Positions 52,465 through 62,529 of a stretch of 64,000 nucleotides of DNA are shown here, one piece after another. The stretch is from Neoroseomonas marina (GTDB lineage: Bacteria > Pseudomonadota > Alphaproteobacteria > Acetobacterales > Acetobacteraceae): contig NZ_JABBKX010000001.1 in NCBI RefSeq assembly GCF_012927745.1, positions 310,001-374,000 on the forward strand, read 5' to 3'. Both the position numbers and the translations under genes were made by a program. How positions within the stretch are numbered: the stretch's first letter is position 1; each line of letters begins with the position of its first letter. The notes under the pieces were generated by a model that made no database searches, was not told where the DNA came from, and worked only from the letters and a program-made list of their open reading frames with translations.

Positions 52465-53250
52465 TCAGTCGAAGGCGATCTCTTCAAGCTCCGTCAGGGT
52501 CTTGGAGTCCTCGCCGATCAGGAATTCGCGCATGCCGATGCCGCGGACAAGCCCGCCCTCGTCCTGCCATTCCGTCCCGCGGCCGAGGCGGAGCGGATTC
52601 GGCATGTCCTTCGACGTCCAGCCGTAGATGGACGGCAGGTAGACCACGCCCTCCTGGCCGTCCTTCATCTCGATGGTGCAGCGGCGCCAGAACAGGTCGC
52701 GCGGCCGCTTCGGCGCGTCGAAGGACAGCATGCGCAGGCGCTCGGTCGGCACCCACATGTACTCCCCGCCGGCGGTGATCACCTCGATCATCGCGGCGAA
52801 GACGTCATCGGCGTCGCGGAAATCGTCGAAGGCGACGCCATCGATCTTGCCGGTGACGCGCGGGCGCAGCGTCTCGACCTCGGCCGATGCAGCGGCGGCG
52901 CCTGCGCCGTCTCCGGCGCGCAACAGCGTGATCGCCTGGGCCGCGGCCTTCTGCGCATCCGTCGGGTCCTCGCCCTGGAACTTCGGCACGCGGCCATCGA
53001 GCAGCACCTGGCGGCGGACCACCTCGCCGCGAATGAGCTGCCGGAACTCCATCACGGTCGGGGAGGGGTTGTCCTCGATCACTGCATCGAGGGCGCGGTC
53101 GGCGCGCTCGAACTCACCCGCGAAGCAGAGCATCTCGGCCAGCAGCCAGCGCGGCCCCGGTTCGCGCGGGGCAGCCTTGACCGCCGCCGTCGCCGCCGCG
53201 ACCGCCCCTTCGATGTCGCCCGCCTTGAATGCGTCGCCTGCCGTGCTCAT
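52465..53250 (-). CDS. tagJ: T6SS accessory protein TagJ (ImpE)
   Basis: 261 aa from ATG 53250. The first 130 residues are TPR-like helices (AFKAGDIEGAVAAATAAVKAAPREPGPRWLLAEMLCFAGEFERAD). The second half has the ImpE signature DFRDADDVFAAMIEVITAGGEYMWVP and LFWRRCTIEMKDGQEGVVYLPSIYGW. TagJ binds the N-terminal helix of TssB and helps ClpV recycle the contracted sheath. Its start overlaps the tssC2 stop by four bases. This gene is diagnostic for the imp-type cluster. Confidence 0.92.
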   Translation of the reverse strand: MSTAGDAFKAGDIEGAVAAATAAVKAAPREPGPRWLLAEMLCFAGEFERADRALDAVIEDNPSPTVMEFRQLIRGEVVRRQVLLDGRVPKFQGEDPTDAQKAAAQAITLLRAGDGAGAAAASAEVETLRPRVTGKIDGVAFDDFRDADDVFAAMIEVITAGGEYMWVPTERLRMLSFDAPKRPRDLFWRRCTIEMKDGQEGVVYLPSIYGWTSKDMPNPLRLGRGTEWQDEGGLVRGIGMREFLIGEDSKTLTELEEIAFD

Positions 53251-54809
53251 GCTGCTTGCCTCGCCGCCTGGAGATCCGTGACGAGGCGGAAAGCCGCCCC
53301 CACCTCGTCCAACTGATAATGCGGCTGCAACTGGATGATGCAGCCGAAGACTCCCGGTTGCCCGGGCTTTTCCCTCACCTCGACCCGCGCGTCGCGCAGC
53401 GGGTACCTGGCCCCCTGGTCGCCCGCGGCGGAGGAAACATTGGTGAAGCCCTGCAGCCACTTCTGCAGGCGCCTCTGGATTTCGTCATGCGTCTTGAAGG
53501 AGCCGACCATGTCGCGGCCCATCAGCTTCACGCAATGGGCGAAGCGGCTGACGCAGAGCATCGCGTTGAACTGCGCCGACAGGCGCTGGTTCGCATTGGC
53601 GATCGTCGCCCCGTCCCCGGTCTGGCGCGGGGGACGGTGGATCGACGGCACCGCCGCGAAGGTCGCCTCCGGCAGGAGTTCGAGCCCGATGAAGGGTACC
53701 AGCCCGTGCTCGACCGCCTGGCGTTCCTGCTCGTCCGTCAGCGCGACCTCGACCGGCGGGCGCAGCGGACCGGTGCGCGGGTCACCGGACAGGCGCTCCG
53801 ACGGCAGGGCATCGACCACGCCGCCCATAGCCTCCCGCGAGATGGCCGCGCCGCGCACATCCGCCGGCCAGGACGACCGCGCGAAGGCGCGGATCGCCGC
53901 GGAGGCCAGAGCGAAGCCGGCATTCATCCAAATGCGGGACGCGGAATCCGGGGCATGTTCGCGATAGCGGAACCCATCCGCCCGCGTCGCATCGTCCGGC
54001 CAGGGCGAGCGCGCCAGGGCCCGCGGCAGCACCACGGACAGGAAGCGCGTATCCTCGCGTCCCTGCAGCGAGCGCCAGCGGTTGCGATCGTTGGAGCGCA
54101 GCACGTCCGTCAGGTCCGCGGCCGCGCCCAGCCCCGTCCAGGCATCGAAGCCCAGCAGCGCCGGATGGGCCGCGATCACCGCCGGCGCGAAGGCGGCCGC
54201 GGCGACGGCCGACAGGCCATCCAGCGCGGCCACGTCGTCGGTCGGGCTGCCCGGCCCCGGGGCGTGACGGATCTCGTAATCGGCCAGGATCATCCCGAAG
54301 GGTTCGCCGCCCGGCGTGCCGAACTCCCCCTCGTAGATCATCTTGAACAGGTTGGACTGGTCGAATTCCAGGGCGCGCTCGAAGTCGCGGCAGATCTCGG
54401 CCCACCGCACCGTCAGCAGGCGCACCTTGATCCGCGAGCCAAAGGGCACGCGGTCGAGCAGCCATGCGACGCCGCGCCAGGATCCCTCGAACCGCCGGAC
54501 CCGGTCGTGATGAAGGACCCGATCGAGCTGGGTGCCGACCATCCGGTCGAGCGCCGCGATGTCGCGGTCCACCGCTTCTTCGAGGCGCGCGATCGCACGG
54601 CGGCGCCCGGCGGCGCTGCCGTCGTGGCGCAGCATCAAGGCCAGATTGGGTCCGAACCACTCCTGGAGGGCCGCGGCCGCCGAAGGTTCGGCGATGAAGG
54701 CCGCGATCCGCTCCGCACCCTCGGCGCCGGCGCCCTGGCCAAGGAATTGGCCAGAGCGGACAACCGCCCGGAGGGGCACGGGCGGTTCAGGTCCGGTGTT
54801 CTGCGGCAT
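53247..54809 (-). CDS. Second TssC-family sheath protein (ImpD)
   Basis: 520 aa, paralogue of the adjacent TssC. It has the sheath-core signatures [46 protein letters not shown] and FNAMLCVSRFAHCVKLMGRDMVGSF. Compared with TssC it is more divergent, rich in Arg, and lacks the long N-terminal TssB-interaction stretch. In Agrobacterium imp loci the equivalent (impD, TssC40) accompanies impC; whether it builds sheath or caps it is not settled to my knowledge. It ends overlapping tagJ by four bases. Confidence 0.88.
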   Translation of the reverse strand: MPQNTGPEPPVPLRAVVRSGQFLGQGAGAEGAERIAAFIAEPSAAAALQEWFGPNLALMLRHDGSAAGRRRAIARLEEAVDRDIAALDRMVGTQLDRVLHHDRVRRFEGSWRGVAWLLDRVPFGSRIKVRLLTVRWAEICRDFERALEFDQSNLFKMIYEGEFGTPGGEPFGMILADYEIRHAPGPGSPTDDVAALDGLSAVAAAAFAPAVIAAHPALLGFDAWTGLGAAADLTDVLRSNDRNRWRSLQGREDTRFLSVVLPRALARSPWPDDATRADGFRYREHAPDSASRIWMNAGFALASAAIRAFARSSWPADVRGAAISREAMGGVVDALPSERLSGDPRTGPLRPPVEVALTDEQERQAVEHGLVPFIGLELLPEATFAAVPSIHRPPRQTGDGATIANANQRLSAQFNAMLCVSRFAHCVKLMGRDMVGSFKTHDEIQRRLQKWLQGFTNVSSAAGDQGARYPLRDARVEVREKPGQPGVFGCIIQLQPHYQLDEVGAAFRLVTDLQAARQAA

Positions 54810-54842
54810 GGCGCCGCACCCCCCTGCCCCGCCCGGCCGTGA

Positions 54843-56336
54843 TCACGCCTTCTGCGGAATGCGCGCGACCATGCGCATGGAGGTCGAGAGTTCCTCCATC
54901 TGCAGCCACGGGCGGAGATAGGCCACGGCGTTGTAGACGCCAGGCTTGCCCGGCACCTCCTTCACCTCGATCTTCGCCTCGCGCAGCGGGTACTTCGCCT
55001 TCATCTCCTGGCCGGCATTGGCGTTGGAGTTGACGTAGTTCTTGATCCAGCGGTTCAGCCAGACCTCGACGTCGCTCGCCTCCATGAAGGAGCCGATCTT
55101 GTCGCGCGCCATCACCTTCAGGAAGTGGGCGAAGCGGCTGGTCGCCATGAGGTACGGCAGGCGGGCGGAGATGGCGGCGTTCGCCGTCGCTTCCGGCCGG
55201 TCGTACTTCTTCGGCTTCTGGACCGACTGCGCGCCGAAGAACACGGAGTAGTCGGTGTTCTTGTAGTGGCAGAGCGGCAGGAAGCCGAGGCCCGAGAGCT
55301 CCGCCTCGCGACGGTCGGTGATGCCGATCTCGGTCGGGCACTTCGTGTCGCTGTCGCCGTCGTCCGAGGTGAAGACGTGCGTCGGCAGGTTCGACACCTT
55401 GCCGCCGCCCTCGGCACCGCGGATGGCGACGCAGAAGCCGTACTGGGCGAAGGCGTCGGTCAGACGCGCGCCCATGACGTAGGCCGCGTTCATCCAGCAG
55501 TAGTCGTTGTGCTCCATCGCCTTCGGCTTGCCGGCGGCGTCGTACGGCGCTTCCTCGTAGTTGAACTCCTCGACCGGCACGGTCCCGGCGCCGTAGGGCA
55601 GGCGGGCGATGGTGCGCGGCATGACGAGGTTGAGGAAGCGCGCATCCTCGGTGTCACGGAGCGCGCGCCACTTGGTGTACTCGGCCGTCTCGAAGATCTT
55701 CGCGAGGTCGCGCGGCTTCGACAACTCGCGGTAGTCGTCCATGCCGAACAGCTGGGACGAGGCCGCCGAGATGAAGGGCGCGAAGGACGCGGCCGCGACG
55801 GAGGAGATGAGCCGCAGCGTCTCCATGTCGTCGGGGTGGTTGGTCCACTCGTAGTCGCCGATCAGCGCGCCGTAGGGCTCGCCGCCCGGCGTGCCGAACT
55901 CGTTCTCGTAGATCTTCTTGAACAGCTGCGACTGGTCGAACTCGACCGCCTTCTGCAGGTCGCGCGACAGCTCGCGCTTGCTCGCCTGCAGCATGCGCAG
56001 CTTCAGCGAGGTCCCGGTCTCGGAGTTCATGACCAGGTAGTGCAGCCCGCGCCAGGAGCCCTCGAGCTTCGAGAAGCGCTCGTGGTGCATCACCTTGTTG
56101 AGCTGCTCGCTGACCTTCTGGTCGATCGCGGCGATCGCGCGGTCGAAGGTCTGCTGCAGGTTGCGGCTGAAGGTGACGGTGCCCTTCAGCGCTTCCTCGG
56201 TCAGGGCCTTGATCAGGTCCTGCGCACGGTCCTTCTCGGTCTGCTTGGTGGCGCCGAGGACCTGGTCGAGGAGGCCAAGGCCGCCCTCGAGCTCGGTCGT
56301 CGTGGCGCCGGCGGCGGAGGTCTGGGACTCGCTCAT
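54843..56336 (-). CDS. tssC: T6SS sheath large subunit TssC (VipB/ImpC)
   Basis: 497 aa, the canonical length. Motifs [42 protein letters not shown] and [25 protein letters not shown] identify it. Together with TssB it forms the contractile cytoplasmic sheath around the Hcp tube. It lies four bases after tssB, so sheath subunits are made together. The ribosome site GAAGGG is within the end of tssB. Confidence 0.96.
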   Translation of the reverse strand: MSESQTSAAGATTTELEGGLGLLDQVLGATKQTEKDRAQDLIKALTEEALKGTVTFSRNLQQTFDRAIAAIDQKVSEQLNKVMHHERFSKLEGSWRGLHYLVMNSETGTSLKLRMLQASKRELSRDLQKAVEFDQSQLFKKIYENEFGTPGGEPYGALIGDYEWTNHPDDMETLRLISSVAAASFAPFISAASSQLFGMDDYRELSKPRDLAKIFETAEYTKWRALRDTEDARFLNLVMPRTIARLPYGAGTVPVEEFNYEEAPYDAAGKPKAMEHNDYCWMNAAYVMGARLTDAFAQYGFCVAIRGAEGGGKVSNLPTHVFTSDDGDSDTKCPTEIGITDRREAELSGLGFLPLCHYKNTDYSVFFGAQSVQKPKKYDRPEATANAAISARLPYLMATSRFAHFLKVMARDKIGSFMEASDVEVWLNRWIKNYVNSNANAGQEMKAKYPLREAKIEVKEVPGKPGVYNAVAYLRPWLQMEELSTSMRMVARIPQKA

Positions 56337-56340
56337 GGTA

Positions 56341-56844
56341 TCAGCCCTTCTTGTCGAGGCCGAGTTCGGCCGACAGCTTGTCGAGCTTGTCCTTGTCCTG
56401 GAGGACCTGCTCGAGCAGGCCTTCCAGCTCCTCGGAGCGATCGACCTTGGACATCAGGTCACGCAGCTTGGCGCGGGTCTCGAGCATCGCCTTCAGCGCC
56501 GGCACCTGCTCGGCGACGCGCTGCGGCTCGAAATCCTCGAGGCTGCGGAACTTCAGGTTCACCGCCATCTGGCTGCCGTCGCCGGCGAGCGTGTTGTCGA
56601 CCTTGATGTTCAGGCCCGGCTGGATGCGCGCCATCACATCGTTGAAGTTGTCGCGGTCGATCTGGACGAACTTGCGCTCGGCCAGCGGCTTCAGGGGTTC
56701 GGTCGGATCGCCGGCGAAATCGCCCAGGATGCCGACGACGAAGGGCAGTTCGCGCTCGATCTGCGCGCCTTCGGTCTCGACTTCGTAGGTGATGTGGACG
56801 CGCGGCTTGCGGACCCGCGCGAGCTTGTCGTGCACGCTGCTCAT
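56341..56844 (-). CDS. tssB: T6SS sheath small subunit TssB (VipA/ImpB)
   Basis: 167 aa from ATG 56844, with CAGGAGGA upstream on the minus strand. Family motifs: [47 protein letters not shown] and [13 protein letters not shown]. It pairs with TssC in the sheath and its N-terminal region binds TagJ. It is the first gene after a 127-base gap that holds a promoter-like pair, so sheath genes may have their own promoter. Confidence 0.96.
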   Translation of the reverse strand: MSSVHDKLARVRKPRVHITYEVETEGAQIERELPFVVGILGDFAGDPTEPLKPLAERKFVQIDRDNFNDVMARIQPGLNIKVDNTLAGDGSQMAVNLKFRSLEDFEPQRVAEQVPALKAMLETRAKLRDLMSKVDRSEELEGLLEQVLQDKDKLDKLSAELGLDKKG

Positions 56845-56903
56845 GAAGAGGTTCCTCCTGCGGGCGAGGTCCGTGCCCAAGAAAAAGTTACGGTCGCGAA
56901 GGA

Positions 56904-56932
56904 GATTACGCAGGCCCCCGGACCGGGGTCAA
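56904..56932 (-). promoter_or_regulatory. Candidate sigma-70-type promoter of tssB
   Basis: On the minus strand TTGACC and GTAATC are separated by 17 bases, giving a start about 50 bases before the tssB ATG. The -35 matches the TTGACA consensus at five of six positions; the -10 is weak (matches TATAAT at three). Confidence 0.4.
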
Positions 56933-56953
56933 CGCATCTAGGTCACCATTCGC

Positions 56954-56972
56954 ACCCCCCTGGACGGGGGGT
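56954..56972. terminator. Hairpin at the tssA stop codon
   Basis: A 7-bp stem (acccccc / ggggggt) with a 5-base loop abuts the tssA stop on the minus strand. It may stop part of the tssA transcript or form the upstream border of the tssB promoter. No T tract follows. Confidence 0.35.
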
Positions 56973-58102
56973 CATTCGCCTTCCGTTACCCTGATGCCCA
57001 GGACGGTCAGCATCTTGGTCCGCGCAGCGGCATCCGGCAGGATTTCCGCCAGCAGTTCGATCAACGGCATGCGCGCGCGCCGCACGGCATCGTCGAGGAC
57101 GAAGGCCAGCGGCGAGTGGGGTTCCGTCTTGCGGAAGAAGTTCGCGATGTCCTCGAGCTGCCGGATCGCGTCATCGCGCGTGCGCATCGCGCGGGGCGCT
57201 CCCGCCGCCATGGCGACGCCGCCGACGGCGGCGGCCCCTTCCTCTGCCCCGGCCTCGGCCATGGCTTCCTCCGGTTCGCCCTCGGTCGCCTCGGGCGGCG
57301 GGGCCCCGGCGATGGCGGTGCTGATGTCGATGATGGCGGACAGGGCCTCGGCGACGCGGCGCGTCGACGGGGCGTCGGAGCCGAACTTCTCCGACAGCAC
57401 GGCGTCCATCGCGGTCCAGGCCTTCAGCGCGCTGCGCGCCTCGATCCCGACGCCGCGCAGGTAGGGCACGTCGGCCCGCGCCTCGTTCTGCAGGGCGTCG
57501 AACTCCGGCACGCCCGACTTGATGCGCTGTTCCTTGCGCGCCTTGTCGGCGATGCCGGCGGTCTCCTCGGACCGCTGCCAGGTGAACAGGTCGCAGGGCG
57601 ATCCGTCGGCACGCCGGAACAGCGTGTAGCGGCGGATCGACGCCATCAGCGTCCCGTCGGCGCCATCCCCGGACAGGCCGCCGATCGGCGCGGCGCGGCC
57701 GTCGATCCCGTCCTCCCCGTCCAGCCGCGGCAGGCCGTTGTCCCAGTATTGCTGGCAGAGCCCGCTGATCAGGGCGGCGGAATCGGTCAGACCCTTCAGG
57801 CCGTCGAGGCGGATGACCGCCTCCGCCATCCAGGCCGCGATCTCGAAATCCTTGGCCTTCGAACCCAGGCAGTCGATGCCGAGCGACTTCACCTGCCGCC
57901 AGGCGCCCTGGATCGTCGCCGGATTGGCGTCGGGGTCGCCGCCATCCATCAACCGCTCGCCGGCGCGGGCGTCGTTCCGCTGCGTCCGGATGCGCTGGTA
58001 GATCGAGGTGGGTGAATAGTCTTCCCTGATGTCCTCGCCAGCGCCGTCGCCGGTTCCGAGCGGCGCCAACAGCGCCTCTACGTCGAGCACCCCTTCCGCC
58101 AT
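56972..58102 (-). CDS. tssA: T6SS baseplate/tail-associated protein TssA (ImpA)
   Basis: 376 aa from ATG 58102; the longer frame to 58258 crosses the divergent promoter region. The ImpA N-terminal domain is shown by LAPLGTGDGAGEDIREDYSPTSIYQRIRTQR, then DCLGSKAKDFEIAAWMAEAVIRLDGLKGL. A low-complexity Ala/Glu linker precedes the C-terminal part RTRDDAIRQLEDIANFFRKTEPHSPLAFVLDDAVRRA, typical of TssA. It guides assembly of baseplate, sheath and Hcp tube. It is the first gene of the minus-strand operon, divergent from tssH. Confidence 0.93.
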   Translation of the reverse strand: MAEGVLDVEALLAPLGTGDGAGEDIREDYSPTSIYQRIRTQRNDARAGERLMDGGDPDANPATIQGAWRQVKSLGIDCLGSKAKDFEIAAWMAEAVIRLDGLKGLTDSAALISGLCQQYWDNGLPRLDGEDGIDGRAAPIGGLSGDGADGTLMASIRRYTLFRRADGSPCDLFTWQRSEETAGIADKARKEQRIKSGVPEFDALQNEARADVPYLRGVGIEARSALKAWTAMDAVLSEKFGSDAPSTRRVAEALSAIIDISTAIAGAPPPEATEGEPEEAMAEAGAEEGAAAVGGVAMAAGAPRAMRTRDDAIRQLEDIANFFRKTEPHSPLAFVLDDAVRRARMPLIELLAEILPDAAARTKMLTVLGIRVTEGE

Positions 58103-58256
58103 CCTCAACTCCCGTGTGATGCCCCTCACCCCACCGTCCGTGGGGCCGATGCGGATCACGCTAGCACGCTGGACTCGTTTCGCACGCCCCCCTAACGTTT
58201 CAAGCGCGGACGGGGGGCCGTGCCGCGCAGCATATAGACACAGGGATGCGCCTGGC
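58103..58256. promoter_or_regulatory. Divergent promoter region tssA / tssH
   Basis: The 154 bases separate the two T6SS half-operons. They contain an inverted repeat at 58129-58145 (ccccac-cgtcc-gtgggg) that could be an operator. No clear -10/-35 pair stands out on either strand. Confidence 0.4.
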
Positions 58257-60929
58257 ATGGTTGCGATCGACCTGAAATCTCTCGTCGGCCGAATGAACGC
58301 GCTTACGCGGCGACAACTGGAAGCGGCAGCAGGGCTGACGTTGTCCCGTACACATTACAACGTTGAAATCGAGCACGTGCTGCTGAAGCTCGTCGAGACC
58401 TCGGGGTCCGATGTCTCGGCGGTGCTGCGCAAGGGCGGTGTCGATGCCGGCCGGGTGGCGAACGAGATCACCCGGGCCCTCGACAAGTTCAAGACGGGCA
58501 ATGCCCGCGCGCCGTCCCTGTCCCCCGACATCGTCACCTGGCTGCGCGAGGCCTGGCTGCTGACCAGCCTCGAGAGCGGCAGCGCCAAGATCCGTTCGGG
58601 CCACCTGCTGGCGGCGTTGCTGAACGATGACACGCTCGGCCGCTCGGTGCGCGAGAGCGCGCCTTCGCTGCTGAACCTGCCGGCCGATGCGGTGCGGCGG
58701 AACCTAGGCGAGATGGCCGAGGGCAGCGAGGAGGCCGCCGAGGCGACGGCCGAGGCCGGCGCGCCCGGCGCCGGCGGCGCGCCCGCCGCGGGCGAGGCGC
58801 CGCGGGGCGGCGGCCCGCTCGACCAGTACTGCACCGAGCTCGTGGCGCAGGCCAAGGCGGGCAAGATCGACCCGATCCTCGGCCGCGACGGGGAAATCCG
58901 CCAGATGGTGGATATCCTGACCCGGCGCCGGCAGAACAACCCGATCCTCACCGGCGAGGCGGGCGTGGGCAAGACCGCGGTGGTCGAAGGCCTCGCGCTG
59001 CGCATCGCCGCCGGCGACGTGCCCGACGCGCTGAAGGGCGTGAAGCTCTACTCGCTCGACATGGGCCTGCTGCAGGCCGGCGCCGGCGTGAAGGGCGAGT
59101 TCGAGAACCGCCTCAAGGGCGTCATCGACGCCGTGAAGTCCTCCCCGACGCCGATCGTGATGTTCATCGACGAGGCGCACACGCTGATCGGCGCCGGCGG
59201 CGCGGCCGGGCAGAACGACGCGGCGAACCTGCTGAAGCCCGCGCTGGCCCGCGGCGAGATGCGCTGCATCGCCGCCACCACCTGGGCCGAATACAAGAAG
59301 TACTTCGAGAAGGACGCGGCCCTGACCCGCCGCTTCCAGGTGGTGAAGGTCGAGGAGCCCTCCGAGCCGCTGGCCGCGGCCATGCTGCGCGGCCTCGTCG
59401 GCACGCTCGAGAAGCACCACGGCGTGCGCATCCTCGACGAGGCGATCACCCAGGCGGTCAAGCTCTCGGCCCGCTACATCCCGGCGCGCCAGCTGCCCGA
59501 CAAGGGCGTCTCGCTGCTCGACACCGCCTGCGCGCGCGTCGGCATGTCCCAGGCGGCGATCCCCGCCCCGGTCGAGGACCGCCAGCGCCGCCTGTCGCTG
59601 ATCGACACCGAGCTCGGCGCGATCGCGCGCGAGGAGGCGACGGGCGCCGACCACAAGGTCCGGCGCGAGGCGCTCGAGCAGGAGCACGCCAAGGTCTCCG
59701 CCGAACTCTCCGAGGTGATGAACCGCTGGGAGGAGGAGAAGGCGCTGGTCGCGAAGATGCGCGACCTCCGCCACCAGATCGAGGCCGCGGCGGTGCCGAT
59801 GCCCGGCCCCGACGGCAAGCCCGCCGAGCCGGTCGACGCCGAGGCGCTCAAGAAGGAGCTCGGCGAGACCGCCGAGGCGCTCAAGAAGCTGCAGGGCGAG
59901 GAGCCGCTGGTCTTCCCGGTGGTGGACGGCCAGGCGGTCGCCGACGTCGTCGGTACCTGGACCGGCATTCCGGTCGGACGCATGGTCTCGGACGAGATCC
60001 ACACCGTCCTGAAGCTGCGGGACCACCTGATGGAGCGCGTGGTCGGCCAGGACCATGCGCTGGACGCGATCGCGCAGGCGATCCGCACCTCGCGCGCGGG
60101 CCTGACGGACCCGCGCAAGCCGATCGGCGTCTTCCTGATGGCCGGCACCTCCGGCGTCGGCAAGACCGAGACGGCGCTCGCCGTCGCCGACCTGCTCTAT
60201 GGCGGCGAGCAGAACATGACGACCATCAACATGAGCGAGTTCAAGGAGGAGCATAAGGTCTCCCTGCTCATGGGCTCGCCCCCCGGCTATGTCGGCTACG
60301 GCGAGGGCGGCGTGCTGACCGAAGCCGTCCGCCGGCGTCCCTACTCCGTCGTCCTGCTGGACGAGATGGAGAAGGCGCATCCGGGCGTGCAGGACGTGTT
60401 CTTCCAGGTCTTCGACAAGGGCGCGATGAAGGACGGCGAGGGTCGCGACATCGACTTTCGCAATACCGTCATCATCATGACATCGAACGCGGGCACGGAT
60501 GCGATCGACAAGCTCTGCGCCGATCCCGACCTCACGCCCGAGCCGAACGAGCTGCGCGAAGCGCTGATGCCCGAGCTGCTCAAGTCCTTCAAGCCGGCCT
60601 TCCTCGGCCGCACCAACGTCGTCATCTACTACCCGCTGAAGCCCGAGATCCTGAAGAAGATCGCGGGTCTCAAGCTGCGCAGCATCGGCAAGCGGCTGAA
60701 GGAATCCTACAACGTGCCGCTGCAGGTGGACGACGCGGTGATCGATGCGATCGTCGAGCGCTGCAAGGAAGTGTCCTCGGGCGCGCGCAACATCGACAAC
60801 ATCCTGAGCCGCACGGTGCTGCCCGAGCTCTCCGCGCGCATCCTGGAGCGCCTCGCGGAGGGGCATGAAATCCTTCAGGTGAAGGTGGGCATGAACGACG
60901 ACGGGTCGTTCCGCTACGACGTCAACTGA
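58257..60929 (+). CDS. tssH: T6SS AAA+ disaggregase TssH (ClpV)
   Basis: 890 aa from ATG 58257, where the ClpV-type start [26 protein letters not shown] begins. An N-domain is followed by two AAA+ modules: Walker A GEAGVGKT (about 233-240) and GTSGVGKT (about 630-637), Walker [11 protein letters not shown] and [11 protein letters not shown], and a middle coiled coil. It threads contracted TssB/TssC sheath for recycling. It is the first gene of the plus-strand unit that leads to the three hcp genes. Confidence 0.96.
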   Translation: MVAIDLKSLVGRMNALTRRQLEAAAGLTLSRTHYNVEIEHVLLKLVETSGSDVSAVLRKGGVDAGRVANEITRALDKFKTGNARAPSLSPDIVTWLREAWLLTSLESGSAKIRSGHLLAALLNDDTLGRSVRESAPSLLNLPADAVRRNLGEMAEGSEEAAEATAEAGAPGAGGAPAAGEAPRGGGPLDQYCTELVAQAKAGKIDPILGRDGEIRQMVDILTRRRQNNPILTGEAGVGKTAVVEGLALRIAAGDVPDALKGVKLYSLDMGLLQAGAGVKGEFENRLKGVIDAVKSSPTPIVMFIDEAHTLIGAGGAAGQNDAANLLKPALARGEMRCIAATTWAEYKKYFEKDAALTRRFQVVKVEEPSEPLAAAMLRGLVGTLEKHHGVRILDEAITQAVKLSARYIPARQLPDKGVSLLDTACARVGMSQAAIPAPVEDRQRRLSLIDTELGAIAREEATGADHKVRREALEQEHAKVSAELSEVMNRWEEEKALVAKMRDLRHQIEAAAVPMPGPDGKPAEPVDAEALKKELGETAEALKKLQGEEPLVFPVVDGQAVADVVGTWTGIPVGRMVSDEIHTVLKLRDHLMERVVGQDHALDAIAQAIRTSRAGLTDPRKPIGVFLMAGTSGVGKTETALAVADLLYGGEQNMTTINMSEFKEEHKVSLLMGSPPGYVGYGEGGVLTEAVRRRPYSVVLLDEMEKAHPGVQDVFFQVFDKGAMKDGEGRDIDFRNTVIIMTSNAGTDAIDKLCADPDLTPEPNELREALMPELLKSFKPAFLGRTNVVIYYPLKPEILKKIAGLKLRSIGKRLKESYNVPLQVDDAVIDAIVERCKEVSSGARNIDNILSRTVLPELSARILERLAEGHEILQVKVGMNDDGSFRYDVN

Positions 60930-60937
60930 CGTATAGA
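60909..60937 (+). promoter_or_regulatory. Weak promoter-like pair before hcp1
   Basis: TTCCGC and TATAGA are 17 bases apart, the second directly after the tssH stop codon. It could give extra hcp transcription, consistent with the high amounts of Hcp needed. The -35 is poor. Confidence 0.28.
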
Positions 60938-60999
60938 ATTGCTCACCAGGGCGCGGCGCGGTGCCGCTCCTCGGGGGCAGGATGGGAAAGGGACAGCAA

Positions 61000-61473
61000 A
61001 TGCCGATTTTCGTTGATTACGAAGGTATCCCCGGCGAAGCGACGACCGAGGGCTACAAGAAGCAGATCGAGATCAACTCCTTCCAGCTCGGCGTCGGCCG
61101 CGGCATCGCCTCCGCGTACGGCCAGTCCACGCGTGAGAGCGGCATCGCCTCCGTCAGCGAGATCACCGTCACGAAGCCGTCGGACGGTTCCTCGCCGAAG
61201 CTCTTCGTCGCGGCGCTGACGGGCACGCTCGACAAGAAGGTGAAGATCTCCTTCGTCCGCACGGCCTCCGGCTCGGTGCAGACCTACATGGAGTACAACC
61301 TCGAGGGCTGCGGCATCTCGGGCTACAGCATCTCCTCGGGTGGTGACCGCCCGTCGGAATCGGTGTCCTTCAACTTCGACAAGATCGAGTTCAAGTACAT
61401 GCTCGTCGGCGACAACCTGTCCGGCGAACCCGAGACGGTGTCCTACGACCTCTCGACCGGCAAGACCGGCTGA
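61000..61473 (+). CDS. hcp: Hcp (TssD) tube protein, copy 1
   Basis: 157 aa from ATG 61000, with AAAGGGA just upstream; ATG 60982 is a possible alternative. Hcp signatures: MPIFVDYEGIPGE, VSEITVTKPSDGSSPKLF, VKISFVRTASG, YMEYNLEGCGISGYSISSGGDRPSESVSFNFDKIEF. It forms hexamer rings that stack into the secreted inner tube and can carry small effectors. It is the most conventional of the three copies and sits 70 bases after tssH. A strong terminator follows. Confidence 0.94.
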   Translation: MPIFVDYEGIPGEATTEGYKKQIEINSFQLGVGRGIASAYGQSTRESGIASVSEITVTKPSDGSSPKLFVAALTGTLDKKVKISFVRTASGSVQTYMEYNLEGCGISGYSISSGGDRPSESVSFNFDKIEFKYMLVGDNLSGEPETVSYDLSTGKTG

Positions 61474-61521
61474 CGCAGGCAGAGCCGGCCTCACCGGGCC
61501 GGCCACCGAGCGGCGTGCGAC

Positions 61522-61554
61522 GATGCCGCCCGGAGCGATCCGGGCGGCATCTTT
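61522..61554 (+). terminator. Rho-independent terminator after hcp1
   Basis: A perfect 12-bp stem (gatgccgcccgg / ccgggcggcatc) with a 6-base loop (agcgat) is followed by TTT. It separates hcp1 from hcp2/hcp3, so the first copy should be expressed at a higher level. Confidence 0.85.
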
Positions 61555-61586
61555 CATGAAGTGACCTGCCAGGGAGTCCGGCGGCG

Positions 61587-62066
61587 ATGGCAATCTTCAT
61601 GTGTTTCGAGGGGGTCAAGGCCGGCCCGCTCAAGGGCGAGGCCAAGGTGCCCGGAGACGTGCCGAAGGATCCCGCGTCCGGCGAGTGGATCGAGCTGTCG
61701 TCCTGCAGCTTCTCGGGCCAGCCGCACAGCCGGCTCGGCGCGAAGGTGGACACGTCGATCAACGTCATCCGCATCACCAAGGCGACCGACGGATCGAGCG
61801 TCGGGCTGCTGAACGAGCTGTTCTGGGGCGGGCCGAAGTGCAAGGCCACCATCGTGTTCATGCGCACCGACAGCGACGCGCCTGTCGAGTACATGCGCCT
61901 CGAACTCAAGGATGTCGGCGTCGTCGCCTGCCGTTGGGAATCGGGCACGGATCGGCCTGCTGAATCCTACGACCTCACCGTCGACGACTTCACCGTCGTG
62001 ACCTGGACCTTCGAGGGTCAGGTCCGCGGCGCGCAGTCCGTCACCCAGATCATGAACAGGGTGTAA
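61587..62066 (+). CDS. Hcp (TssD) family protein, copy 2
   Basis: 159 aa. It is clearly Hcp-like: ITKATDGSSVGLLNELFWGG, CKATIVFMRTDSDAPVEYMRLELKDVGVVACRWESGTDRPAESYDLTVDDF. It differs from copy 1 at most positions and has GEWIELSSCSFSG in place of the usual early loop. The start follows the terminator by 32 bases. It may be a specialised tube segment or an Hcp that binds a particular effector. Confidence 0.9.
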   Translation: MAIFMCFEGVKAGPLKGEAKVPGDVPKDPASGEWIELSSCSFSGQPHSRLGAKVDTSINVIRITKATDGSSVGLLNELFWGGPKCKATIVFMRTDSDAPVEYMRLELKDVGVVACRWESGTDRPAESYDLTVDDFTVVTWTFEGQVRGAQSVTQIMNRV

Positions 62067-62070
62067 AGCC

Positions 62071-62529
62071 ATGGCGGTCGTGATGAAGGTCTCCGGCCTG
62101 ACCGGGGAGAGCAAGCTGGGCGAGCAGGAAGGCTGGCTGCCGATCGAAGGCTTCGAATGGGGTGCGACCCGCAACTACACCTTCACGCACGGGATGGCGC
62201 AGGTCCTCTCGGCCGCGCAACTGAAGGAAGCGGTCGTGCGGCGCCAGGCCGACAGCACCTCGGCGCAGCTCTGGATGCAGGTGACGAAGCAGGAGACGCT
62301 GAAGGTGCAGGTCCGGTGGCTGCGCCCCAAGGCGACCGAGGCCACGCATTTCCTCGAGGTCACGCTGACCAACGCGCGGGTGTCGTCCATCGAGGACGCC
62401 TCCGGCGGCGACCGTCCGATCGAGACGGTGAAGTTCTCCTACGAGGAGATCGAGTTCATCTACTTCGCGCTCGACGACAGCATCAACGCGGCCCAGCAGG
62501 TCGTGACCTACGAGCTGCCGAAGGGCTGA
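62071..62529 (+). CDS. Hcp (TssD) family protein, copy 3
   Basis: 152 aa. Hcp features: GWLPIEGFEWGATRNYTFTHG, KEAVVRRQADSTSAQLW, VEVTLTNARVSSIEDASGGDRPIETVKFSYEEIEFIYF. It starts four bases after copy 2 ends, so these two are coupled. It has a longer acidic beginning and different loop lengths from copies 1 and 2. Confidence 0.9.
   Translation: MAVVMKVSGLTGESKLGEQEGWLPIEGFEWGATRNYTFTHGMAQVLSAAQLKEAVVRRQADSTSAQLWMQVTKQETLKVQVRWLRPKATEATHFLEVTLTNARVSSIEDASGGDRPIETVKFSYEEIEFIYFALDDSINAAQQVVTYELPKG

Noticed and set aside
58163-58185. Possible sigma-54 promoter (TGG...GC) before tssH
   Set aside because: The GG and GC are separated by nine bases, not the required ten, and the rest of the consensus is absent.
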